From positions 1 to 64,000 of the forward strand of contig NZ_JAMGBF010000029.1 of NCBI RefSeq assembly GCF_023516615.1: a stretch of DNA of 64,000 bases. The letters are read 5' to 3'. The translations under genes and the position numbers were made by a program. The stretch comes from Streptomyces panaciradicis. GTDB lineage: Bacteria; Actinomycetota; Actinomycetes; Streptomycetales; Streptomycetaceae. Shown one piece after another: positions 43,397-50,526 of the stretch (its first letter is position 1; each line of letters starts with the position of its first letter). A model generated the notes under the pieces. The model ran no database searches. It was given only the letters and a program-made list of their open reading frames with translations, and had not been told where the DNA came from.

Positions 43397-44529
43397 GCGG
43401 GGCGTCCTTCCAGGACGGGAACGAGGAGTTCGGCTCGGGCGATGCGCCGGGCGGCGCGGTGCAGCAGCACCGTGGGGGACGCGCCGTCCGGTGCGGGGAC
43501 GGCTTGGGTGGTGATCACGCCTGCGGGGGTGCCCAGGCGCAGTGTGCCGTCGGCGGTCTGCCGGGCGACGCGGTGGGCGAGGGTGCCGGGGGTGGCGGCG
43601 GCCGTGGCCAGGGCCACGGCGGAGGTCAGGCCGATCGCCGGGTGCGGGGCGTGCATCGAGACCATGCGCACGGCCAGGTCGTACTCGTCATGGTCGATGA
43701 GTGTGCCCTGGGTGGTGCGGTAAGGGGAGGGCCTGGCGACGATGCCCACCTTGGGCACCGCGTGGCTGACCGGATCGCCTTCGCGGGCCAGACCCATGGC
43801 CAGCGCTGCTCGGCGGCGCAGCAGGGTCAGCGCGGGCACCGCGGCGGCGAAGTCGGTGAGGGTTTCCGTGCCGTCGAGGCCGAACGCCTTGGCCTCGAAC
43901 AGGGCGGCCGGGGCGCCGGCGTCCACCAGGGACGCCTCGACGGGGCCGTCCGGGCCCCTGAGTTCGTCCAGCGTCCTGCCGGTCGGCAGAGCGCGGCCGG
44001 TCGTCGAGCCCGCGGGGTCCTGGAATCCGAGCAGGACCGGCACCCCTCGTGCCGACGTGCCCGGTACCTCGGCCCTTCCCTCCTCCGGAGCGATGCCCCC
44101 GGGTGTGGGGATCGTGCCGGTGAGGCGTGCCCCGGTGTTGACGTTGAGCATGCGGACGGTGGTGGTGTCCGACGTGATCGGGACGAGGTCGTGGTGAAGG
44201 GCGTACAGGGCGACGGCTGTGGCGCAGTTGCCGCAGTTGCTGGCCCACTCCACGCGCTCGTCGCCGATTCCGACCTGTGCGAAGGCGTACTCGACGTCCA
44301 CGTCGGGCCGGGGAGACGCCTGGACGACGGCGGCCTTGGAGGTGGTGGACGACGCGCCGCCCACCCCGTCGATCTGACGGGGGTCGGCGGCGTTGAAGGC
44401 GGCGAGCAGCAGGGCGTCGACGTCCACGCCCGTGGCGGCCACGTCGCGGTGGTCGAAGATCCAGCACTTGCTGGTACCTCCGCGGATCATCTCGCCCTGC
44501 AGACGCAGCACAACTGACTCCTCACACAT
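43393..44529 (-). CDS. PrpF-family isomerase (4-oxalomesaconate tautomerase-like)
   Basis: A 378-residue cytoplasmic enzyme of the PrpF fold (two diaminopimelate-epimerase-like halves). The N-terminal motif MIRGGTSKCW corresponds to the family MRGGTSKG. SNCGNCATAVALYAL carries the acid/base Cys, and GVGGASSTTSKAAVV and SMHAPHPAIGLTSAVALA follow. PrpF isomerises aconitate for the methylcitrate pathway and GalD-type members tautomerise 4-oxalomesaconate in gallate breakdown. Which one applies here is not decidable by eye. The ATG at 44529 lacks a strong ribosome site. Operon with dctA; divergent from a LysR gene. Confidence 0.88.
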   Translation of the reverse strand: MCEESVVLRLQGEMIRGGTSKCWIFDHRDVAATGVDVDALLLAAFNAADPRQIDGVGGASSTTSKAAVVQASPRPDVDVEYAFAQVGIGDERVEWASNCGNCATAVALYALHHDLVPITSDTTTVRMLNVNTGARLTGTIPTPGGIAPEEGRAEVPGTSARGVPVLLGFQDPAGSTTGRALPTGRTLDELRGPDGPVEASLVDAGAPAALFEAKAFGLDGTETLTDFAAAVPALTLLRRRAALAMGLAREGDPVSHAVPKVGIVARPSPYRTTQGTLIDHDEYDLAVRMVSMHAPHPAIGLTSAVALATAAATPGTLAHRVARQTADGTLRLGTPAGVITTQAVPAPDGASPTVLLHRAARRIARAELLVPVLEGRPA

Positions 44530-44655
44530 GGAAGGGGAAGTCCACCGACGGTCTCGCCGTGCGTGGTGTCCTCCACGGTGGGTTACGGCAGCGTGAAGTA
44601 CAATCTCGCAAATCTGCATGGCTATTAAGCTGAAGTGAACGGTGGGGGTGACGGC

Positions 44656-45567
44656 ATGCTCGACGTCCGGCGCATCCTGCTGTTCACCGAGGTCGCCCGG
44701 CGCGGGTCGGTGACCGCGACGGCACGCGCTCTCAACTACACCCCGTCGGCGGTATCGCAGCAGATCAGCCGTCTGGAAGCGGAGGCAGGCCAGCCCTTGC
44801 TGGAACGCCACGCCCGAGGTGTCACCCTCACCGACGCCGGGCGCGCGCTCGCCGAACGCGGGCAACGGATCGAACGCGAACTGCGCGCCGCGGAAAACGA
44901 ACTCGCCGACTACGCCGGTCTGCGCGCGGGCACACTGCGCATCGGCACCTTCCCCACGGTCGGCGCCTCCCTCCTCCCACAAGCCGTGATCGCCTTCCGG
45001 GACGCCCACCCCGACGTACGGCTGACCGTCCGCAGCGCCCGAATCGCCGGGCTCTGGACGATGCTGGAGAACCGGGAGATCGAGATGTCCTTGATGTGGG
45101 ACTACGACTGGAGCCGCATCGACCGCGAGGACATCGTCGTCACCCCACTCCTCGACGACCCACCCGCCCTTCTCGTCAGCGACCACCATCCACTCGCCGG
45201 CCGCGCCACCGCCTCACTCGCCGACTTCGCGCACGACCCCTGGATCACCCGCGCCGACCGCCACCCGGTGGCCGAAGCCCTCGCCCGCAGCTGCCGCGCC
45301 GTCGGCTTCGAGCCCCACATCGCCTACGAGGCCCACGACTACCAGGAAGCCCAGGCCATGGTCGCCGCCGGCATCGGCGTCGCCCTCGCTCCCACCCTCG
45401 CCCTGGAAGGCATCCGGCCCGGCGTCCACATGCTGCCCCTCCAACCGCCCGCCCCCGTCCGCCGCATCCTCCTGGTCCGCATGGCCGACCACTCGCTCAC
45501 CCCGGCCGCCCTGACCTTCGCCACACTCCTCCGAGACACCGCGGCGGCCCGAACACCGAGAGAATGA
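44656..45567 (+). CDS. LysR-family transcriptional regulator
   Basis: A 303-residue regulator. The N-terminal winged helix reads ILLFTEVARRGSVTATARAL, NYTPSAVSQQISRLEAEAGQ. A two-lobed periplasmic-binding-like effector domain follows (LRIGTFPTVGASLLPQAVIA). The ATG at 44656 is preceded by GGTGGGGGTG. It is divergent from the prpF-dctA operon with 126 bp between starts, the classic LysR arrangement, so it probably activates that operon in response to a dicarboxylate-type inducer. The gap contains an A/T-rich CTCGCAAATCTGCAT stretch that could hold a T-N11-A site. Confidence 0.9.
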   Translation: MLDVRRILLFTEVARRGSVTATARALNYTPSAVSQQISRLEAEAGQPLLERHARGVTLTDAGRALAERGQRIERELRAAENELADYAGLRAGTLRIGTFPTVGASLLPQAVIAFRDAHPDVRLTVRSARIAGLWTMLENREIEMSLMWDYDWSRIDREDIVVTPLLDDPPALLVSDHHPLAGRATASLADFAHDPWITRADRHPVAEALARSCRAVGFEPHIAYEAHDYQEAQAMVAAGIGVALAPTLALEGIRPGVHMLPLQPPAPVRRILLVRMADHSLTPAALTFATLLRDTAAARTPRE

Positions 45568-45657
45568 CACCGCTGTGCCGTTGAGGACGAGGGTCGGTGT
45601 TCCCCTCCCGGGCCTTTCGTAGTCGCCACACACGGTCACGGGGGAGCAGGGGTTCTG

Positions 45658-46257
45658 ATGAGCGGACTTCCAGGAGCGTCGTTGGCGGGTGCAGAAGAAG
45701 GGCCGTTTCTCATGCCCGTTGATGACGTGTTCTGTCTGCGACAGGGCAGGGTGGTCATGGCGACGGGGCGGATCGAGCGTGGCCGGGCGCACCAGGGTGA
45801 CGTGGTGGAGATCATCGGCCCGGGCGGTAACGCGACCGCTCGCATCGCGGGCATCGAAATGAATTGCGCCTCCATCGGGGAGGCGAGGGCGGGGATGAAC
45901 GTCGGGGTGCGGCTCCGTGGTGTCGCCGCGGATGCCGTCAGGCGGGGACAGGTGCTCGCGACGCCAGGATCGGTCAGCGCCCGCAGCGGCTTCACTGCCG
46001 ACATCACCCTGCTGTCCGAGGAGCAAGGCGGCGCGGACGTTGCCTCCGGCGATCGTCTCTGCTTCTACGTCCGCACCGCAGCAGTCTGGGGGACCGTCAC
46101 CCTGCCCGAGGGCGCCGACGTGGTCCGGCCCCTTCACGGAGCCGAGGTGACAGTGGCACTCGAAGAGCCTGTCGTACTTCAGCACGGTCAGTCCTTCGCA
46201 TTCCGTCACCGCGGTCGTGCCGCCGGATCAGGCATCGTGACGCATCTGCCGCGTTGA
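45658..46257 (+). CDS. EF-Tu homologue consisting of domains II-III only
   Basis: A 199-residue protein. From residue 15 it follows EF-Tu domain II (PFLMPVDDVFCLRQGRVVMA, TGRIERGRAHQGDVVEIIGP, ARAGMNVGVRLRG, RRGQVLATPGSV) and then domain III (FTADITLLSEEQGG, AVWGTVTLPEGADVV), ending GSGIVTHLPR. The whole GTPase domain (P-loop, switch regions, NKxD) is absent, so it cannot be an elongation factor. The ATG at 45658 keeps the full domain II. It lies directly upstream of an azole RiPP cluster with thiopeptide-like precursors. GE2270-class thiopeptides bind EF-Tu mainly through domain II, so a drug-binding decoy or immunity role is plausible but unproven. The two Gly positions altered in some GE2270-resistant EF-Tu (recalled as 257 and 275) appear unchanged (RAG, RRG). 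Confidence 0.85.
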   Translation: MSGLPGASLAGAEEGPFLMPVDDVFCLRQGRVVMATGRIERGRAHQGDVVEIIGPGGNATARIAGIEMNCASIGEARAGMNVGVRLRGVAADAVRRGQVLATPGSVSARSGFTADITLLSEEQGGADVASGDRLCFYVRTAAVWGTVTLPEGADVVRPLHGAEVTVALEEPVVLQHGQSFAFRHRGRAAGSGIVTHLPR

Positions 46258-46634
46258 GCCGTGCACGCGAGCGACGCCACCGGCGGACCGCTGCGGGAGA
46301 GGCACGGCGGCGACCCGTGGCCCGAGCAAGCAGTCGGCGGCGGAGTTGCCTGATCTGTTCGCGCCGTCCGGCAGGCTCCGCAGTTGCCCGGATCGGAGCG
46401 ATCTCCTGTGACCTGGGCCTTTCCTCCTGAGCGGGGTGGCTGCGGGGGCAGTTGGACGGCTCGTGCGTGAGAACCCTCATCCTCGAAAAGGAACCTTGCC
46501 GCGGCTCAAATGCCTCGGCGGCCCGGCGTAGCGTCCTCCGTGAGACACCCCGGTGGCGCCGACAGGCCCGGGATCGCGTGGGTGCTTGTCCCACGTCGAT
46601 CCGATGGGGATCAGGTTGGTAGGGAGTGGTATCG
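46258..46634. other. 377-bp intergenic region before the LLM gene
   Basis: No supported gene; short open frames on both strands lack ribosome sites. It presumably carries the promoter for the RiPP operon. A GGAACC element near 46491 resembles an ECF-type -35, but I see no matching -10. The last bases contain AGGGAG, the LLM gene's ribosome site. Confidence 0.45.
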
Positions 46635-47699
46635 GTGCGCTTCGGGCTTTCCTTTCTTCCTGACTGCACGCCGGAGACGAAATCTCCACAGGTCTACTTC
46701 AGCGACGCGCTGGAGTTGTCGGTCCAGGCCGAAATGGGAGGCCTGGACTCGGTCAAGATGACCGAGCACTATCTGCACTACTACGGGGGTTACTGCCCCA
46801 GCCCCCTGGGCTTCCTGTCCGCTGTGGCCGCCCGGACGAAGTCGGTCAGGCTGATCACCGGATGTGTGCTGCCCGTCTTCCACCATCCCATTCAACTGGC
46901 CGCGGAAGCCGCTCAGGTGGACGCGATCAGCGGTGGCCGGCTCGATGTGGGATTCGCCCGGGCCTATCTGCCCGACGAGTTCGACGCCCTCGGTCTGGAG
47001 ATGGACGAGAGCACCGACCGATTCCGCGAGTCGATTCGCGCGGTGCGGCGTATCTGGACCGAGGAAAAGGTCAGCGAGCAGACGCCGTTCTTCTCCTACC
47101 GTGACGTGACGGGACTGCCACGGCCCACCCAGCGGCCGCATCCGCCGATGTGGGGCGCCGCGGTCCGCACCCCGGAAAGCTTCACCTGGCTGGGCGAGGA
47201 GGGGCTGGGGTTGCTGATCACGCCGCTGATCTCGCCGCACGAGTTCCGTGACCACCTCACCCTCTACCGCGACGCGTTCCAGGCCGCGCACGCCGGCTCC
47301 GGGCTGCGGCCCCGGGTCGCGGCCAGCCTGCCGCTGGTGGTCGCGGACACCGACGAACGTGCCGCGGAGATCGCCGAGACCTATCTGCGGCGCTACCTGG
47401 ACGTGTGGGCGGAGGCCGTGAGCCCGTGGGACAAGCGGGAGTCCTCGGCCTACCGCGGCTACTCCGGGTTCGGCTGGATGCTGCGCGGTCTGCGGCCGGC
47501 CAAGCTCTACACCGAGGGCGGGGCGATCGTCGGATCTCCCGCCACCGTCATCGAGCGCATCCGCGCCTTCAATGACCACATCGGCGGCGTCGACCAGATC
47601 CTGTGGCAGATCGATTTCGGCGCGATGCCGCTCCCCGAGGCTCGGCGGACCTTGGAGCTCTTCTGCGACAAGGTGCTGCCGGAGGTGAAAAAGCTGTGA
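46635..47699 (+). CDS. LLM-class flavin-dependent oxidoreductase
   Basis: A 354-residue luciferase-like monooxygenase-fold protein. VRFGLSFLPD, ALELSVQAEMGGLDSVKMTE, GCVLPVFHHPIQLAAEAAQV, LDAISGGR-type AISGGRLDVGFARAYLPDEF and GSPATVIERI are family-typical. FMN or F420 use cannot be distinguished by eye. GTG start at 46635 after AGGGAG at 8 bases; GTG 46626 is possible. It ends 76 bp before the first precursor gene in the same direction, so it belongs to the RiPP operon. LLM proteins tailor RiPPs, for example as flavin- or F420-dependent dehydroalanine reductases in some lanthipeptide clusters. Reduction or oxidation of a residue or azole is the likely role here. Confidence 0.85.
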   Translation: MRFGLSFLPDCTPETKSPQVYFSDALELSVQAEMGGLDSVKMTEHYLHYYGGYCPSPLGFLSAVAARTKSVRLITGCVLPVFHHPIQLAAEAAQVDAISGGRLDVGFARAYLPDEFDALGLEMDESTDRFRESIRAVRRIWTEEKVSEQTPFFSYRDVTGLPRPTQRPHPPMWGAAVRTPESFTWLGEEGLGLLITPLISPHEFRDHLTLYRDAFQAAHAGSGLRPRVAASLPLVVADTDERAAEIAETYLRRYLDVWAEAVSPWDKRESSAYRGYSGFGWMLRGLRPAKLYTEGGAIVGSPATVIERIRAFNDHIGGVDQILWQIDFGAMPLPEARRTLELFCDKVLPEVKKL

Positions 47700-47775
47700 C
47701 ATGAAAGCGGCTGTCGCAGCGATTTCACTTGTCAGGAAAACACAGATGAAAGCAGTGCAAAGGGAGGTGTAAGAC

Positions 47776-47943
47776 ATGGAGGAATTCGACGAGTTGGTGC
47801 TGGATGACAGTGCCTTCGAGCTGGTGGACCTGGGCAGGGTGGTGCCCGCCTCGGTGACGGCCGGTTACGGCCTCACGGAGCTGTCCGCTTCCGGCGGTGC
47901 GAGCAGCTGTTGCTGCTGCTGCCCGTGCTGCTCCTGCACCTGA
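47776..47943 (+). CDS. Thiopeptide-like RiPP precursor, copy 1
   Basis: A 55-residue precursor. The acidic leader (MEEFDELVLDDSAFELVDLG) continues RVVPASVTAGYGLTELSASG, which aligns with thiopeptide leaders of the TbtA/GE2270 type (VFEVADSG...SLTAGHGMTEVGAS). The C-terminal tail SSCCCCCPCCSCT is the presumed core: eight Cys, one Pro, three Ser/Thr hydroxyl residues. A strong ribosome site (AGGGAGGTG) precedes the ATG. Cys residues would become thiazol(in)es through the YcaO enzymes; Ser residues could become dehydroalanine through the LanB-like proteins. Differs from copy 2 only by Arg21 for Lys21. Confidence 0.93.
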   Translation: MEEFDELVLDDSAFELVDLGRVVPASVTAGYGLTELSASGGASSCCCCCPCCSCT

Positions 47944-48008
47944 TCCGGCGAACGTTTCCGGTGCGGACTTTCCCTTCTCGACACGGCGCAGGAAAGGGGG
48001 TGCAAGAC

Positions 48009-48176
48009 ATGGAGGAATTCGACGAGTTGGTGCTGGATGACAGTGCCTTCGAGCTGGTGGACCTGGGCAAGGTGGTGCCCGCCTCGGTGACGGCCGGTTA
48101 CGGCCTCACGGAGCTGTCCGCTTCCGGCGGTGCGAGCAGCTGTTGCTGCTGCTGCCCGTGCTGCTCCTGCACCTGA
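48009..48176 (+). CDS. Thiopeptide-like RiPP precursor, copy 2
   Basis: A 55-residue precursor with the same core (SSCCCCCPCCSCT) as copy 1. Residue 21 is Lys. It starts exactly 233 bp after copy 1. The ribosome site is AAAGGGGGTG, a few bases before the ATG. Identical core but separate gene, so its product should equal that of copy 1; the repeat suggests gene-dosage gain. Confidence 0.93.
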   Translation: MEEFDELVLDDSAFELVDLGKVVPASVTAGYGLTELSASGGASSCCCCCPCCSCT

Positions 48177-48241
48177 TCCGGCGAACGTTTCCGGTGCGGA
48201 CTTTCCCTTCTCGACACGGCGCAGGAAAGGGGGTGCAAGAC

Positions 48242-48409
48242 ATGGAGGAATTCGACGAGTTGGTGCTGGATGACAGTGCCTTCGAGCTGGTGGACCTGGG
48301 CAAGGTGGTGCCCGCCTCGGTGACGGCCGGTTACGGCCTCACGGAGCTGTCCGCTTCCGGCGGTCAGAGCAGCTGCTGTTGCTGCTGCCCGTGCTGCTCC
48401 TGCACCTGA
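48242..48409 (+). CDS. Thiopeptide-like RiPP precursor, copy 3
   Basis: A 55-residue precursor, again 233 bp after the previous copy. The leader is identical to copy 2. Position 43 is Gln instead of Ala, giving GGQSSCCCCCPCCSCT, so it differs just before the presumed core. If the mature product keeps residue 43, two congeners would be made; if cleavage falls at Ser44 or Ser45, all three give one product. Confidence 0.93.
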   Translation: MEEFDELVLDDSAFELVDLGKVVPASVTAGYGLTELSASGGQSSCCCCCPCCSCT

Positions 48410-48531
48410 TCGGGGTGCTGAACCTTCCGGCACATGTGCTCTAGCCGGTGCGTGAATCCGAAACGGGGACCGGGTGGCTCTCGGTCCTCCTGCTGACCAG
48501 TCATCAATGAGTTCATGAAGAAGCGGTGGTC

Positions 48532-50526
48532 ATGGAAGTAGATGTCGAACGGGTGCGGCCGCGACTGCGCGGGGATGTCTACGTCATGCGCGTCCAGGAG
48601 GGCGCGTACATCCGCAGCAACCTCGGCGGGTCGATGCTCAAGGGCGCGTCGACGTACGAGTGGATCCAGCGGATCGCGCCGATGCTGGACGGCACCAGGA
48701 CCCTCGGCGAACTGTGCGCGGCCGTGCCGGAGTCCAGCCGCAACGCCCTTGCCAAGCTGATCCTGCTCCTGCACGGCAAGGGGTACGTCAAGAACGTGCT
48801 GGACGACCGTCCGCACTCGCTGACCCCCGACCTCGCCAAGACCTACGCGGCCAACATCGCCTTCGTCGAGTACTTCACCGACTCGCCGGAACTGCGCTTC
48901 GAGCGCTACCGGGACAGCACCGTCGTACTGGCCGGGTCCGGTCCGCTGTTGCAGGCCCTGGCCAACTCCCAACTGCGTGCCGGTGTGCGCACGCCCGTGC
49001 TCGCGCCGTTCGCCGAGTCGCCGTTCGACCGTGATCGCGTCGCCGAGCACCTCGCGGTGGCCCAGGCACGGGACCCGGAGCAGGGGATCGCCTACAGGGA
49101 GGTCGACGACGGGCACCTCGACGAAGTGGCCGCCGGCGCCGCCATGGTGCTGCATGTCGCCGATCGCCCCATGACGGAACGCGCGCGCCTGCTGAGCGCC
49201 GCCGCCGGTGCCGCGGGCGCCGCGTCCGCGCAGGTGATCGTGGTGGGTGACGAGGCCTGGATCGGACCGGTGATCGGCAAGGACGGCGACACCACGGCCT
49301 GGGAGTCGGCCTGGCGGCGGCTGTGCGCGTTGGCGCCCAACACCGTCGGCGCGGATCTGCGCGACCACCCGGAGGCGGTGCCGAGCGATTTCCTGCGCGG
49401 CCCCACCGTCGCGCTGGTCGCCAACCACCTGTGCTTCGCCGCCTTCCGGCACCTGACCGGGATCGACGAGGGCGCGGGTGCCGAACAGCTGGTCCGGTTC
49501 GACCTGGAGACGCTGGAAACCTCCCACCACGCCTTCCTGCCCCACCCGCTGGCGTTGCCCGCCGTTCCCGACGACCCGGCCCGGCCGGCCGCGCTGGCGG
49601 CCGCGGCGCCCGTCGACGACGAGGAGCTGGCCCGGCGGGCGGTGGACTGCGTCGACCCGCGGACCGGCATGTTCGCCGAGATCACCGAGCGGGACTACGA
49701 GCAACTGCCGTTGTTCGTCAGCGAGGTCGTGGTGTCCGACCCGGCCGGCCGGGCCGGCGGCCCGTTCCCGGTGCACGGCTGGGGCGAGAGTGTCGTGGAG
49801 TCGCGCCAGCGGGCGGTCCGGAACGCCCTGGAGCGCTACGCGGCCGTCATGGCCGACCCGCGCAGGGGCGACCGGCTGCACGGCCTGGACGTGCTGACCG
49901 GTGAACCGGTCGCGGTCGACGCGACGGCGGTCTTCCCGACGGAGACCCCACCGAGGGCCGCCTCCGGACGCGACTGGCACGAAGCCGTGCGCGCCGCGGT
50001 GGTCGCGGCGGCCGGCGAGAACGTCGCGGCGGCGCTGTCGTCCGCGGCCGAACCGTTCCGCAGGCTGGACATGGACGGCGCCGAGCTGAGCCCGCGCGCG
50101 GCGCGCTACCTCAAGCTGCTGGAGATCGTCGGGCAGTCCTTCGAGGTCTACGACCTGTCCGGTCCCCTCGGACTGCCGACGTTCGCGTTCACCACCCCGA
50201 GGGGCACCGTCGCCTACGTGAGCGACCTGGAGACCGGCGCCGCGCTGGAGAAGGGACTGGAGCGGACGCTGCTCGCCTATCAGTCCCAGGCCGCGGACCA
50301 GCCCGCCTATGCGCCGCCGCCGGTGCACGACCTGCCCGCGAAACTGCGCGGTGACATCGCGGAGGCCGACCGGAGCGGGGCGATGCCGGATTCCGTGAGC
50401 CTCGAAGAGGCCGTGGCGGCCCTGACGCGCGAGGGCGGCCGCGTGGTCGCCGTACCGCTCGACCACGATCCCTTCCTCGCCCGGACGTGTCCGTTCGTGG
50501 TACGAGCCGTGGTCGTCCATGGCTGA
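48532..50526 (+). CDS. TOMM leader-binding / E1-like partner protein (ocin-ThiF, TbtF-like)
   Basis: A 664-residue cytoplasmic partner of the YcaO cyclodehydratase. The N-terminal 90 residues have the winged-helix RiPP recognition element pattern (DVYVMRVQEGAYIRSNLGGS to LLLHGKGYVKNV) that binds the precursor leader. A degenerate ThiF/E1-like domain follows (STVVLAGSGPLLQALANSQL, VIVVGDEAWIGPVIG), then a long region ending at the YcaO gene, as in TbtF-type proteins. It is the only RRE protein seen in the window. The ATG at 48532 is preferred over a GTG 6 bases earlier; neither has a strong ribosome site. The stop overlaps the YcaO start by 8 bases. Confidence 0.87.
   Translation: MEVDVERVRPRLRGDVYVMRVQEGAYIRSNLGGSMLKGASTYEWIQRIAPMLDGTRTLGELCAAVPESSRNALAKLILLLHGKGYVKNVLDDRPHSLTPDLAKTYAANIAFVEYFTDSPELRFERYRDSTVVLAGSGPLLQALANSQLRAGVRTPVLAPFAESPFDRDRVAEHLAVAQARDPEQGIAYREVDDGHLDEVAAGAAMVLHVADRPMTERARLLSAAAGAAGAASAQVIVVGDEAWIGPVIGKDGDTTAWESAWRRLCALAPNTVGADLRDHPEAVPSDFLRGPTVALVANHLCFAAFRHLTGIDEGAGAEQLVRFDLETLETSHHAFLPHPLALPAVPDDPARPAALAAAAPVDDEELARRAVDCVDPRTGMFAEITERDYEQLPLFVSEVVVSDPAGRAGGPFPVHGWGESVVESRQRAVRNALERYAAVMADPRRGDRLHGLDVLTGEPVAVDATAVFPTETPPRAASGRDWHEAVRAAVVAAAGENVAAALSSAAEPFRRLDMDGAELSPRAARYLKLLEIVGQSFEVYDLSGPLGLPTFAFTTPRGTVAYVSDLETGAALEKGLERTLLAYQSQAADQPAYAPPPVHDLPAKLRGDIAEADRSGAMPDSVSLEEAVAALTREGGRVVAVPLDHDPFLARTCPFVVRAVVVHG

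Larger units (their letters stand above)
47771..48409. repeat. 233-bp tandem repeat carrying the three precursor genes
   Basis: Start codons lie at 47776, 48009 and 48242, exactly 233 bp apart. The 65-bp spacers (47944-48008 and 48177-48241) look identical, and coding copies differ by only a few bases. Homology begins near 47771 and stops shortly after the third stop codon. This indicates recent tandem duplication, unstable to recombination in principle. Confidence 0.92.

Noticed and set aside
45658..46257. EF-Tu fragment as a second functional tuf gene
   Set aside because: P-loop, switch and NKxD motifs are missing entirely, and no upstream frame encodes them.
46477..46689. Small minus-strand open frame before the LLM gene
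   Set aside because: No ribosome site, no recognisable motif, and it overlaps the LLM start on the other strand.
47776..48409. Cys-rich peptides as metallothioneins
   Set aside because: The leader matches thiopeptide leaders and the genes head a run of YcaO, SagB and LanB genes, so they are RiPP precursors.
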